From NCBI GenBank assembly GCA_020809705.1, contig CP085826.1, forward strand, positions 1,922,001-1,986,000: a stretch of DNA of 64,000 nucleotides, written 5' to 3'. The first letter of the stretch is position 1; each line of letters opens with the position of its first letter. Below are positions 10,974 through 21,664 of the stretch, in pieces. The translations under genes were made by a program, and so were the position numbers. The notes below the pieces were generated by a model. It was not told where the DNA came from. It saw only the letters and a program-made list of their open reading frames with translations, and made no database searches. The DNA is from Calonectria ilicicola. Its lineage: Eukaryota; Ascomycota; Sordariomycetes; Hypocreales; Nectriaceae.

Positions 10974-13900
10974 TCACCACACTCGCTGGTCTCCTCCAAT
11001 TGACTCGTCATCCTCCTCCTCGACTTCGTATCCCATTTCCCGGGCTTCTTGTGCGCGTTCCTTGGCAATGCGTGTCTGGTGCCATGCATCCCACTTGGCC
11101 TGCTGGTCCACTGGCTCTTGTCGAGATCCTGATAAACCCTTCTTGTCCAGGCGGCGGCGATGCTGGCGCTTTTGCTCAAATGTGAGGTTGTCAACATCAA
11201 CGTCGTTAATGTCACGGCCATGGTACAGGTCGAGCAGATCGGCGGTCCAGTCGTCCACCTCTTCTTTGATCTTGTCTACAAAAACACGACCTTGACCGCC
11301 AGTTGTCCACTGATCTAATTTGACAGGAATCGCAATGCCAAAAGTCGGATCGTCAAATGAGAAGACGCAGCTGTTGCCGTCGCAGGTAGCTGGGCGACAG
11401 TACTTGGCGCACATGGTAGACTCGGCAGCGTACCAAAGGGAAAAGACAAAAACGAGAACACCCAGCATAGTAAACCGGAACGATGGCTTGCGACGATAGA
11501 GGCGGGGGATAGGTAGCTGGACATACGAGCCCTTGGCTGGCTTCACATGTGTTGTGCACGCAGGGGCGGGCTTGTGGTCCTGGGTTGAAGCGTCCATCTT
11601 GTCCTCCGACTTTTCCTCGGATTTGACTGTCAACTTTTCTTCCAACGCTTCTTCCGAATTTTCTGCCAACTTTTCGGCAGCTGCCTTCTCAGCGCTCTTG
11701 GTCTCGTGCGCAAATTGGTCTTCAAGGCGCTCAATGCCCTTCTTGGCGGTGCGGATACCCATGAGACCAGTCTGCAGAGACTTGCTCATTCGCGAATAGG
11801 CTGCGAGCTCGCCGTCAGAATGGTCTGAGTCTCTCGAGGCGCCCATCTTGTTGCTGTTGGTGTTGAGTTTGGTGTCGAGATCCAGGCTAAAGTCGAAGTC
11901 GTCGTCAAGCGAAGGGTCGTCGGGGAGGTTTCTTAGCAATGCCTTCATTCTAGGTGAAGGAGTTTTGTTGCCCAGTAAAACTTCCTCAATGTCATCCAAA
12001 GTAGAATCCTCAATGTTGTGCGTGCGTTGAAGTTGCATGAGGTCGTCCTTGACTGTGGGGGGTTTGGCCGAGTTTTTAAGTGTTCGTCTGCGCCGGGGCA
12101 GTGAGTGTGAGCGCCGCCTTCTCACGCCGGTTGACACTGACATGGACTCGGATTTCTCGTCAGTCCCCGGGTCAGATGTTGTGTCAGTGTCAGCACTCTG
12201 CCACCCGCCATCTGACCTCCTGTCCCTATTTGCCGAAATGGACCTCAATCGTGCTGGTCTTGTAAAGTCGGTCGCTTTGCCCTCTCTGGTTGATGTCGCC
12301 GACCTTGTTCGTGGCCGCCTCACATCCTCCGTCACCTTTTCCCCGCGTAGTGACGTAGATGTAGTTGATCTTGGTCGGAACGGCTTTTCATCCTGCCACA
12401 GGTCTTCACTCAGCTTTTCTTCGCGCGCTGATGCAGCTGTAGATGACCTAGATCGCCACGGCTTTTCTTCCTGTAGTGGTTCTTCGGCTGCCTTTTCCTC
12501 GCGGGCAGAAGCAGCTGTGGATGACCTCGACCGCAACGGTTTTACTTCCTGTCGTAGCTCCTCGGTTGCCTTTTCCTCCCTAAGTGATGCAGCCGTCGAG
12601 GCCCTCGATCGTAGCGGCCTTTCCTCCTGTGGTAGTTCTTGTGGTTCCTCCGGCAGCGGCTCCTCCTTTGGCTTTTCGCGTGGCTTTTCATCCCTGATCT
12701 CAATCTTTTCTACCTTGACAGTCGCTGGTGTATCGACATACGCGCCTACGACCCGGGGTGTTGGCATCGTAAGGGGATCTGGCTTGGTCTGCTTGGGCGT
12801 AACAGTCACATCGAGCGGGTCCGTCTTCTCCTCGAGCTCGGTCAGTGGAGAGGCTGCGCGAACTGAGCCCTTCTCTGAGTGGGTTTCACCGGGGGCAAAG
12901 AGCTTCATCTCGCCCTCTATCCGGTCTGTGGGGTCTATCTCCGACTGCATGCTGGATCTCTTACTCTTCAGCGAATCGGTCGAGTGCGAGCGTGGGAGAC
13001 CGGCGAATCCAACCGTAGGCTTTGATGCTTCGCGATCTCTGGCGTTATCATGGATCGACTGTCTCGGGCTGTGTTCGGAGTTGCGCCGTGGCATGGCGGA
13101 TTTCAGGTCTGAGCCCCCGGCCGCAAATCTGTCGGTCCTCGGCGGGCTGGCGGGTGATTGGGGTTCCTCTGGCGCGGGGCTGGAGGTGGCAGCTCTTGCC
13201 AGCCGCCGAAGTAGCTCCCGCGAATCGCTGCGTCTGTGATGATGGGAAATAGCTGGTCGAGCAGGGACGACTTCATCCTTGCTGATACTAGGCTTGTCTT
13301 CTTCACTAGGCTGCATATGGCCGGTGTACTCTCTGGCCTTGAAAATTGTGACGGGAGTATCGGGAATTCGTTCTCCAGCCATCTCAAACGCAGACTTTGG
13401 TCGCGGGAGCTCCCTTACCTGGGGAGCCGGGATCGAGGTCTCTTGCACGCTCCGGCTTGACTGAGGACGAGCCTGTTCCGGGGATAGCGACGGGGACAGG
13501 GGACGTGGTGCTGTGTTTGAGTTCTGTTCCCGAATCTCGTCCAACCTCATCTTAGCCAAGGCTCGGTTCGAGATGCCGTTAACCTCACGCTGGCGAATGT
13601 CATCTAGCTTTGTGTTTGTCGGTCGTGGCAGAGTCCTGTTAGGAATGGGGATCTGATGCTCAGCCTGGACCTCTCGCTGTTGTATTTCGTCTAGCTTCGT
13701 GTTCCGCGGTCGTCGCGGGGACTGAATAGGAATATTACTCCCGGCCTTGACCTCCCTCGACCTGATTTCATCCAATTTGGTGTTGCGCGATCCCGGGTTC
13801 GCTACTCTAGTGCGTGAGTTGATGTCGACCTCGCTACCCTCATCGAATTTGATTCGATCTGCAAATGGCTGGGCCCCTCCCATCCTAATTCGAGGGCTGT

Positions 13901-14882
13901 CGGAAATCTGCAGGCTTCCTTCTGTAAAATCCTGGTCGAGCTCCCAGGCGAAGCCCTTTTCGGGCGACGCACTCTTGGCGGGCGATGGACCTTCGGGCTG
14001 TTGTTGTTGTTGTCGTGCCTCATTCTCCACTGACGGCCACGGCAAGTCTTCTATTCCGGGGACAAGGGCGGGGATGCGACCTTGTCTCGTCAGGTCGTCT
14101 TTGGATGGCAAATGTTTCAAGGACCTTGTACCGGGCTGAAGTCGGTTGGTATCTGGTTGTTGCGTTTCTGTTTGGGGGGCGTTCGTGGTGATATCCTGCT
14201 TGGTTGCGTTGACCTTGGTGCTGGTGGAATCCAAAAAGGCTTCTGCTCCAAATCCCACCCGCGGCTTTCCGTACCACGACCTTCGCCTGGGGGAGTCTTG
14301 TTTCTCCGGGGAGCTTCTCAGTTCTGCGGCCAAGGTCGAGGTGGCTACGGATTGTCGCGAAAAGGGGCGGGCGGGGGCTTTGCTGTCCAGGTGGTCCTGT
14401 CCCAAAATCTTCCTCATCTTCTTATCCTCCTCCTCGCGTCGGGCGCGGGCAACCCGGGGTGCCGGGCTGGGCGAAGCGTCCATGATCTGGCTCTGGTCGC
14501 TCTCGTCGTCATCCTCCAGGCCGGCTCGGCTGAATGCCTCAGCCAAGGACAGCGGCTTCCGGTTCGAAAAATGCATGCTCGTGGGTCTCGGGATACGCGA
14601 GCCCCCTGACGAATTGAGGCTGCTGTTGCTCGATTTCCTCTCTATGGTTCTCAATTGCGGGATGGAGCTCGTCCGGCGTAGCATGCTACTGTCGATCAGG
14701 CTCAGGCGGTTCCTGGTGGCGCTGGGTTGAGCGCGTTCGTTCTCCTTGTTGACCTTGATGTGGCTGTCGTCCCTCGACGCAGTGCTCGAAAACAGCGGCT
14801 TCCTTCCCGACTCCTTGACGACGAGCAGGCTCGAGGGCCTCCCGTTGGGGCGCGGTCCCAGGAGATTGTTTGCTCGATCCAT
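10974..14882 (-). CDS. 1302-residue repeat-containing single-pass membrane protein, unknown function
   Basis: Single long exon. The true ATG is at 14882; the frame is open slightly further upstream but without ATG. The N-terminal ~1130 residues are Ser/Arg/Glu-rich and probably disordered. Two internal repeat arrays are visible: four copies of an N-T-K-L-D-E-I-R-x-R-E-V type unit (about residues 363-455, DNA 13520-13795), and about four 26-residue units beginning PLRSRSSTAASAREEK (about residues 741-865, DNA 12290-12660). A hydrophobic segment FTMLGVLVFVFSLWYAA (about residues 1138-1158) is followed by four clustered cysteines (MCAKYCRPATCDGNSC) and a ~140-residue tail. This suggests a tail-anchored-like protein with a disulphide-bearing lumenal end, for example in the ER or nuclear envelope (inference). 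I cannot name the family. Confidence 0.8.
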   Translation of the reverse strand: MDRANNLLGPRPNGRPSSLLVVKESGRKPLFSSTASRDDSHIKVNKENERAQPSATRNRLSLIDSSMLRRTSSIPQLRTIERKSSNSSLNSSGGSRIPRPTSMHFSNRKPLSLAEAFSRAGLEDDDESDQSQIMDASPSPAPRVARARREEEDKKMRKILGQDHLDSKAPARPFSRQSVATSTLAAELRSSPEKQDSPRRRSWYGKPRVGFGAEAFLDSTSTKVNATKQDITTNAPQTETQQPDTNRLQPGTRSLKHLPSKDDLTRQGRIPALVPGIEDLPWPSVENEARQQQQQPEGPSPAKSASPEKGFAWELDQDFTEGSLQISDSPRIRMGGAQPFADRIKFDEGSEVDINSRTRVANPGSRNTKLDEIRSREVKAGSNIPIQSPRRPRNTKLDEIQQREVQAEHQIPIPNRTLPRPTNTKLDDIRQREVNGISNRALAKMRLDEIREQNSNTAPRPLSPSLSPEQARPQSSRSVQETSIPAPQVRELPRPKSAFEMAGERIPDTPVTIFKAREYTGHMQPSEEDKPSISKDEVVPARPAISHHHRRSDSRELLRRLARAATSSPAPEEPQSPASPPRTDRFAAGGSDLKSAMPRRNSEHSPRQSIHDNARDREASKPTVGFAGLPRSHSTDSLKSKRSSMQSEIDPTDRIEGEMKLFAPGETHSEKGSVRAASPLTELEEKTDPLDVTVTPKQTKPDPLTMPTPRVVGAYVDTPATVKVEKIEIRDEKPREKPKEEPLPEEPQELPQEERPLRSRASTAASLREEKATEELRQEVKPLRSRSSTAASAREEKAAEEPLQEEKPWRSRSSTAASAREEKLSEDLWQDEKPFRPRSTTSTSLRGEKVTEDVRRPRTRSATSTREGKATDFTRPARLRSISANRDRRSDGGWQSADTDTTSDPGTDEKSESMSVSTGVRRRRSHSLPRRRRTLKNSAKPPTVKDDLMQLQRTHNIEDSTLDDIEEVLLGNKTPSPRMKALLRNLPDDPSLDDDFDFSLDLDTKLNTNSNKMGASRDSDHSDGELAAYSRMSKSLQTGLMGIRTAKKGIERLEDQFAHETKSAEKAAAEKLAENSEEALEEKLTVKSEEKSEDKMDASTQDHKPAPACTTHVKPAKGSYVQLPIPRLYRRKPSFRFTMLGVLVFVFSLWYAAESTMCAKYCRPATCDGNSCVFSFDDPTFGIAIPVKLDQWTTGGQGRVFVDKIKEEVDDWTADLLDLYHGRDINDVDVDNLTFEQKRQHRRRLDKKGLSGSRQEPVDQQAKWDAWHQTRIAKERAQEAREMGYEVEEEDDESIGGDQRVW
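12290..12660 (-). repeat. Coding tandem repeat, ~78-bp (26-residue) units
   Basis: About four degenerate copies encoding P-x-R-x-R-S-S-T-A-A-S-x-R-E-E-K plus an acidic stretch. DNA copies are spaced about 78 bp (compare around 12435, 12510 and 12588). Copies diverge, so the array is old but length could still vary. Confidence 0.7.
13520..13795 (-). repeat. Coding repeat, NTKLDEIR motif, four copies
   Basis: Copies read NTKLDEIRSREV, NTKLDEIQQREV, NTKLDDIRQREV and a diverged KMRLDEIREQ, separated by basic/proline linkers. The charged heptad-like unit may be a binding module or short coiled-coil element. Confidence 0.7.
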
Positions 14883-16197
14883 CGTAAGAGTTGGCGACAA
14901 AAGTTGGGGCGGTGACGGTTATAGGTATTAGATGGCGGGCGAATGCATCGTCATGGAACAGGGGTGGGCGCGATCATAACATGGCAGAGCAGATGCGCGA
15001 ACCAGCGGTGTGACGGCGTGGGTGGGCGGGTAATGCAAATTATACACGTGTCTGGTGCTTCGGGTCTGGTGATGAGATACAGTAAAAGGTGAATTATCGC
15101 GAGGCGGGCCAATGTTTTGAGGAGTCGAGTTGAGATGTGTCTTGAATCTTGTCGCGTTCGAGACGTCTGGACCCGGGGGGCCTGTCTTGGCGCCTGTCCC
15201 GCTCCACCCACCCCTGCCGTCCATCGCCCGCCCCTACAGTTGCCCCTACAGTTGCCCCTACAGTAGCAGCACAGTAGTCCGCATGCTGCTGCTTACTGAC
15301 TCCCGGTCCGTCCGGTGACCCCCCTGACGGGCACCGGCAAAATATTTGATCCGTGCACCATGCGTGGGGTCATCATATCAACAAAGCCGGGAGCGACGTC
15401 AGTGACCGAATCCGGAGAGGGCATGTTCGTGTCATCGTGTTTTGAACTTGGGCCACTTTTTACTGCGAGATGGGCTTGTTTGTTTTTTCGTCGCGATGGT
15501 CGGGGATTTTTCCGGGGGGGAAAAAGGAAAAATTAAAAAAGAAAGCCTTGCCAAAACGCTCATAGCCTGCATCTACCGGACTTTCATCCCAACCCCAGTT
15601 TGACAGGTCCCTCACCCACTGAGCAAGCCCTGCTACGTGCACTCCGTTTCCACAACCGTTTTCAGGTCTTCTTTGCGAACCTGCAGCAGCCCGAAAAGAC
15701 TAAAAAGGGAAACAAAACAAAAAGAAAAAATTAAGTCGTCACGTCGCAGCTCTTAGTAGCATTGGCTTGTTTATCCGCCAACTCTCCCACCCAACGTTTA
15801 TCGCCACCACCATGTCGCTGTCGCTGGTGGACCTCCCTGTGAGGCTCCGTACTAGCAATAAGCTTGCCAAGTGCCAACTCTGACCCCTGACTAGGCCATA
15901 GTCAGATTAAGCAGCCTGTCGCGTGCTAGCCATGGCAACTTCGGTCTCTCGGCTATCATATGGACTGACTCGAAATCAGCAAGTAATGATGCTGTATTTA
16001 TATTTCCTCTTGCTGCATTTCCACATACATACAAAAGGGATGCACTTGTCCAACCAGAACATGAGGAAATAATATTCGCTTATAGCAGCCACCTTAGCTT
16101 TAGACAACCCCATGCATCTAATTATGTTATAATTTATTTCCCCCATTACCCTTGCCATCGTTTAGCGACATTACTATACATCTTTGTCTCATTTATA
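14883..16197. other. Intergenic, GC-rich promoter side and 3' side of ankyrin gene
   Basis: Upstream region of the 14882 gene and downstream region of the ankyrin gene. It includes a 12-bp tandem repeat at 15231-15266 and an A/T run near 15530. No gene is supported. Confidence 0.4.
15231..15266 (+). repeat. 12-bp tandem repeat x3
   Basis: Three copies of CCCCTACAGTTG, the last ending AG instead of TG. Located in the upstream region of the minus-strand membrane-protein gene. Confidence 0.85.
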
Positions 16198-19100
16198 TTA
16201 TTTTTTGGCTGCAATATGCAGCTTTTCGGTCAGCATCTTTACGATGCCATCGCTCCTTGCTCTCATGGCCGTAGATAGGGCCGTGTCACCCCAGCCGTCC
16301 CTCATATTTACATCAAACCGGTTGGTTTCTAGCAACAGCTTGAAAATGGCCTCATTCCCAACATCTGCGGCTAGTATCAACGCACTCTGGCCCCTGGCAC
16401 CGTACGTTGCCTCGTAGTCGACTTTTCCTGTATCAAGGATTAATTGGACAATGTCCTTGTTTTGTTTTCTGATTGCAGAAAACAATGCCGCATCATTGTC
16501 GCGGTTTCGCACGCTGGGCAGAATGCCGTCTTCCCTGAGCAGCATTCGGGCAAAGTCGTCGCTTCCGCTCTCTACAGCCCAGTAGAGAGGTGTAATGTTG
16601 AAGCTGTCGAGAGCATTAATGTTAATCCTCCCTCTTCCAGCGTCGAGGAGCATTTGAAAAGCCCGCTGGTGCCCTTTCAACATAGCACCGGTCAGTGGTG
16701 TCCGGAGCTTGTTGTCCCGCCTGCTAGGGTCGACCTGTGGATGAGCCAGGAGAAGCTCAAGCAGCCTTTCCTGTCCAGCTTCGGCAGCCCAGAAGAGTGG
16801 AGTCTGCTGGTTCTGATCAGGCAAATCTGGCGATGCAGAGAGATCCACAAGACGAGTAAAATATCCCTCGTAGCCAAGCTCGGCGCAATACGAGATTGCG
16901 GTTCGCCCTAGGGTATCTTGGCTGTTTGGGTCTGCCCCCAGCTCCAGCACAGCATCTACAACCTCTATCCAGTCGTTGCGCACGGCGAGCGGCAGTGCAG
17001 AATTGAGCTCAGTTCCAAATTGGCCAGAGGCGATGAAGCACAGCTTATACAAGGCGACAACTCGATTGCGAGAGTGCAGCGCCTCAATGAAGTGTTGCTG
17101 GATTTGTCCCGGATCTTGCGGGCCTTGTTCAAATTTGCAGAATTTGGCTGCAACATCCCGATAGCGCTCTAGGATCTCCTTGATATCTGCATCCTGGCCA
17201 TAATTCTGCTTATTTTCTTCTCCGTAAATTTTCTTATCCTCTGATGTACTATGGTGATGGCGTGCATAGGCCTTCTGCATCCAAGCAATGCCTTTCAGCC
17301 CAAACCGGCGTCCAGTCTCCGACAACTGAGCAAGTGACCATCGGTACAGCTCCCCTATGGCAAGGAGAGCCTCTTTGAAGATTGCCGCTCCAAATTCCCG
17401 TGCCTGTTCTTCCTTTGGCGCTTCATAATAGCACTGGCAGGCCCAGTGCAGCAGGGTCTCGGCTCGTTTCCACTCGCCCTCCTTTCTGTAATTATCGGCG
17501 CCTTTGATGACGGCCGATAGCATTTGTCTCTTATCTGGGCGGAAGCGGTCCCCGAGAGCCGGAACGATGCTCAATATCGCATCAGAGTAGGAACCCAGAC
17601 CATTGTCAATAAAGGCTTGTGCGAGGGCTGTGACGGTCGGGCTTTCCAAGCGAATCATGCCCGAATTTTCCACCACGACAACATCATTCTCAGGAAGCTG
17701 TGATCTCAGAGACATCATGAGTGCGAGAAATAGATCCTGGGCGCAGACTTCGAGGATCGAATCGCTCGCGGCGGCGTACTGTATTCGAAGAGGCGTATCA
17801 GATGCAAGCACTTCGGGCAAAGCATTCCAGCCACAGAAGCGGCGTGACTTGCCTGTCGTGGTACCGGGATCTTCTCGAGGAGGCATCCATTTCGGAAGTT
17901 CTTCACTGTCTGGTTTATAATCATCACGGCACACCCACCTGTCTTCCAAGCTGTAGTTTCCAGTCTCGTCAACAGTGACCAGGGCTTCGGACAGCCGGAC
18001 CTTGTTCGGACCAAGCCAAAGATCCATCTCTGCTTTTCTGTCTCCGATTCGGTGCCAAGTCTCGTCGTCAAGTCCAGCAGAAACAATTCGTTCTGCCTCA
18101 ATCTTTTCGACCATGGACTTGCTGTTTCCCGATTCATCTTCCATGTGGAGCTGCTCGTTCGAAAATAGCGACCAGACCCAGAGGCCCAGTACGGCCTCTA
18201 TCTGCGCCGTATCAGTGCTCCATCTAGTTTGTATTCGCTCCGTCGGTGGTCTCAGAGTGACGCCAACAGAACTCTTGGCATAAGTTTTCTTCTCCCAGGG
18301 AACTGAAAATGCCATGGCTTTGACTCCTAGGATAACTTCTCCCATATCCTCTCTTGGCAAAAGACTCTGGCAGGCTTGGCAAATTGCTGCAGATAATTTT
18401 CGGGCTGTGGCGCGGACCTTGACGTATTGGTCGTCCCATACCAGGTACTCATTCTCCTCGAGTGGTTCAAAAGTATCACAACCTGTCAAACAAGCCAATC
18501 GCTGCCGTACCTCGAATATTTCGACAATGTCTTTCTTCCACGTCTTATGTCCCTTGAGTTTAGATGCCTGAGATCCTGACGCTGATGAGTTGTCGTCGCT
18601 CTTTTTTGACTGATCATCTTTTTCAATATGCGATGAGGTACGTATCTTTTCGTGCAAAAATACGTCTCGTTTCTTCACATCCTCACACTTTCCAGTGATG
18701 TGCCAGGCGAGCTTTTCGGAGTTGCGATGAGCAATCTCAAAGGCAAGCCAATCAAGCTCGTGGCCAGCCACAAGATCAGGCATCTTGGCAAGCTTGTTGT
18801 CGTGCCTCCCAAGCCGCTGTATTCGTAGTAGTCCTCTGAGCACACTCATTACAACGGTTATAATTAGCTGCGCAATGGAGACCCAGGCATTCAGCCCGCG
18901 CAGACCTATGAACTGCATGATATACCCAAGTAGAGTTATAATGACTGCAAACCAGGTGTATTTCTCAAACCTTCTGTTGTCAAAGTCTTTTCTCGACGAT
19001 GTCCATTCTTTTAGAGGGTCACTCTCCTTGTCAAAATACGCAAAGGGGTCGAAGCTCTGGTCGCCGACACTTTGAGGTCCTGGCTGGAGCCAAAGGAGAC

Positions 19101-19935
19101 GGCTCTCTTCGGCCTTGTCCCCATCCTTTCCCTCCTGTCGCCTATACCGTGTCTCATATGTTGTTTGTCCAATGAGGGCTGCACAGCTCCACATTCCAAC
19201 ACACATGAGAATTGTGCCAATGATGAACATGATTGGGGCATAGTCCCTTTGCGCTGGTGTTCCTGATTTGTTCAAGTCCCATCCAAGAACCCAGGACGCA
19301 GCCGCAGAAAAGGCGACGACGCCGGATTGCAAGATGAATCCAATAATGGCAACCAGCCAAAACACCCATTTTGGCTGCTTTTTAATACCGGCGTTTAGCG
19401 AAAGATTTGGTCTCGGGGCAAATGGCGGCCCTCCTTGAATACGGACCCAGTCAGACGACTCGGGCAGTTGGCGTTCACTTAGGTAATGCCTGAAAATAAA
19501 CAGGTCCGCCTTGGCGCCCTTTCGCGGCGGGAAGTAGATTAGTTCGAGAATCTGCGGCTGGCCTAGGACGCGAGTGATGCCTCCCTTGTTAAATAGTTCA
19601 CAAACGTCGCGACTCGTGGACGTGCACAACTCAGCCTCAACCTCTCCATCACCCTCTTGGGACCTGCCAACAAAGGCGCGCAACGTCGAGTGGCCGCAGA
19701 CGCGGATGGCGGCGACTATGGCCGTGATGATTCCAATAGGGCCCATGGCAAAGATGAAGTAGTCGAGGAATGTGGTGCTCTCGCTCAGATACTGGCGGGT
19801 CATGGACTCGCCGAACAGGGCGAGTAGCGGTCCAACATCCGTAGCAAGGTCGTTGGAGAAGTCGGTCAGGTCCTCGGCGCCAGCGCCAGCAACGGCCATG
19901 GCGCCGAGGACGAGGAGCAGCCTGAGTCTCAACAT
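16198..19935 (-). CDS. 1245-residue multi-pass membrane protein with C-terminal ankyrin repeats
   Basis: Single-exon gene with an ATG in good context. Order: signal-peptide-like start (about residues 1-20, ending AGAGAE); membrane segments around 56-78, 188-217 and 232-256, and a hydrophobic pair near 325-370; a long cytosolic middle of unknown fold with a charged stretch; then about six to seven ankyrin repeats (about residues 1000-1240) with recognisable TPLFWAAEAGQERLLELLL and ALILAADVGNEAIFKLLLE units. Proteins of this plan are common and mostly uncharacterised in Pezizomycotina. A membrane-anchored scaffold or sensor is the cautious inference. The absence of introns in 3.7 kb contrasts with most genes here. 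Confidence 0.85.
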   Translation of the reverse strand: MLRLRLLLVLGAMAVAGAGAEDLTDFSNDLATDVGPLLALFGESMTRQYLSESTTFLDYFIFAMGPIGIITAIVAAIRVCGHSTLRAFVGRSQEGDGEVEAELCTSTSRDVCELFNKGGITRVLGQPQILELIYFPPRKGAKADLFIFRHYLSERQLPESSDWVRIQGGPPFAPRPNLSLNAGIKKQPKWVFWLVAIIGFILQSGVVAFSAAASWVLGWDLNKSGTPAQRDYAPIMFIIGTILMCVGMWSCAALIGQTTYETRYRRQEGKDGDKAEESRLLWLQPGPQSVGDQSFDPFAYFDKESDPLKEWTSSRKDFDNRRFEKYTWFAVIITLLGYIMQFIGLRGLNAWVSIAQLIITVVMSVLRGLLRIQRLGRHDNKLAKMPDLVAGHELDWLAFEIAHRNSEKLAWHITGKCEDVKKRDVFLHEKIRTSSHIEKDDQSKKSDDNSSASGSQASKLKGHKTWKKDIVEIFEVRQRLACLTGCDTFEPLEENEYLVWDDQYVKVRATARKLSAAICQACQSLLPREDMGEVILGVKAMAFSVPWEKKTYAKSSVGVTLRPPTERIQTRWSTDTAQIEAVLGLWVWSLFSNEQLHMEDESGNSKSMVEKIEAERIVSAGLDDETWHRIGDRKAEMDLWLGPNKVRLSEALVTVDETGNYSLEDRWVCRDDYKPDSEELPKWMPPREDPGTTTGKSRRFCGWNALPEVLASDTPLRIQYAAASDSILEVCAQDLFLALMMSLRSQLPENDVVVVENSGMIRLESPTVTALAQAFIDNGLGSYSDAILSIVPALGDRFRPDKRQMLSAVIKGADNYRKEGEWKRAETLLHWACQCYYEAPKEEQAREFGAAIFKEALLAIGELYRWSLAQLSETGRRFGLKGIAWMQKAYARHHHSTSEDKKIYGEENKQNYGQDADIKEILERYRDVAAKFCKFEQGPQDPGQIQQHFIEALHSRNRVVALYKLCFIASGQFGTELNSALPLAVRNDWIEVVDAVLELGADPNSQDTLGRTAISYCAELGYEGYFTRLVDLSASPDLPDQNQQTPLFWAAEAGQERLLELLLAHPQVDPSRRDNKLRTPLTGAMLKGHQRAFQMLLDAGRGRININALDSFNITPLYWAVESGSDDFARMLLREDGILPSVRNRDNDAALFSAIRKQNKDIVQLILDTGKVDYEATYGARGQSALILAADVGNEAIFKLLLETNRFDVNMRDGWGDTALSTAMRARSDGIVKMLTEKLHIAAKK

Positions 19936-21570
19936 GGCTGCGACGACCGCGGGACAATGTGCGCGATTGTCGCTCTGAAGGAGAAAATCATCACGTCGAG
20001 GGGAAGCAAAAAGAAATACTGTTCAATGCATCAGATCAGCCCTGCCCAGTCGCTAGTTGCAGGCTCTAGTAACGCCTTGGCAGCAGCGCCCTCAGCTAAT
20101 TGGGCAGCCAGAGTAGCGTCTTCAAGCGTATGCCGCCTAACTCTCGTCAGCTGTGGGGAAACCGCAGCGGAGTGAGTTGCAGCGGTGAGGTGCATATTCG
20201 GATACAGGAAGTGTTACAAGGAGATAGAATTGGGTTGAAGAGAATGAAACACTCTTCGCACCGAGCCGAATATTGACGGCATGTAACGGTGTTGTTGACA
20301 AGGTTCCATTATCTGAGACGCTGACCTGCGGGGCACGCGACAGCCAAGAGCTGACATCATTACTAACATTAGCGCTCCGTCCGAAAAATCCAAAGATGAA
20401 TCAGAGAGTAAATAAAAATAGGCATTGCGCAATAACCGTATTGTTTTAAACGATTTTATGATTTTTATACCGTGCTATGGTTATTTCATCTCAAGTCATA
20501 GTGACATGTGTTGTTGTGAAAGCAAGAAACAATCCAACCAACAATGACGGCTAGATTACCATTTTTTCGGGTGTGGCAAGACTAGTTGAGGCGGTCAGTA
20601 GTAACCGTTCAAGTGCGCGTTACCATTTTTGGGGGGATTTAGTTCTATAGGTGTTCAACAACAGCAAATTTGCTTTCATGCAGAGCAAGGAACCTGCTGC
20701 TCGTGCATAGTATGATAGAGTTGGGTTTCTGGCGGTTTGTCAAGAGAGTCTAGCAACAATCACACGTTCGTCATTGGCCGGTCGTAAATAACCAACGAGG
20801 AACCAATAGGACCAATCTCACTCTTAATTTTCTTGCGCAAAATTGTAAGCGCCCATATTGGTCGGGCACAAAGTCAAACGTTGCTGTTCAGGTAAATTCT
20901 CTGGGCCGCGGTGATAGCGTTCCAAGGCTGCGTAGCGCAAATGTGAACATCGCCGCGGCCGGTTTCTCATCACATGCTTGCTCTGAAACGCTTCTTTGGT
21001 AGCGCTTAGGTAAAATCCTGGGTTATAAGTGACCTCATTAGGGAAAAAAATTACAATTTGGTGTCCCAAGCATAGACCACAGCCGGGGTAGTCACTTGAT
21101 GAGAATATATTTTTTAAAGGTGTGAGTGATGAGATGAAATAAAATGAGGCTCCCATCCCATTTTTTTGGTCACTTATAAATCTAGAGAGAGATAGACATC
21201 CCACATGCTGACCGAGATCAAGGATGCCATAACTAGCCAATGCTCTGGGCAAAGTTCCTTGAAATGGTCCTCGGAATCAAATTTTGCCTTTTCGGCTTGT
21301 CGGCCGGCAAAGCCTTGCTTTCCCCTAGCGCCACCTCGTGTTTGATCGCTAACTCTATGTGTACTAACTAACAAGACCAAGCTTCGGCAACGGCCTGCCA
21401 TCCTCTTCGGGCTTCCCGCTGCCATCTAAACCGCTCTGGGTTTGGCTTGGACCCAATTGAGCCTCTCTTCTCTTGGGCGTCATAATCGCCTCTGACAAAT
21501 TCCGCCATTTATTGCACGTGCACGCAGGTGTATGTGAGTAATGTATGTAATGTGTGGTACTGCTACTACT

Positions 21571-21585
21571 AATAATAATAATAAT
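21571..21585 (+). repeat. (AAT)5 microsatellite
   Basis: Five perfect AAT units, in intergenic DNA. Confidence 0.85.
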
Positions 21586-21636
21586 CATGCCGGTAGTGGC
21601 ATGCAGCCTGCACTGCACCCTCAAAGTATATGCACA

Positions 21637-21664
21637 CAATCAATCAATCAATCAATCAATCAAT
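21637..21664 (+). repeat. (CAAT)7 microsatellite
   Basis: Seven perfect CAAT units. As these contain CCAAT-like tetramers, length could in principle affect promoter behaviour, but nothing shows this. Confidence 0.9.

Noticed and set aside
12037..13239. Plus-strand open frame of 400 codons
   Set aside because: It is antisense to the repeat-rich membrane protein; the Ser/Val-rich translation is a by-product of its codon bias and has no domain.
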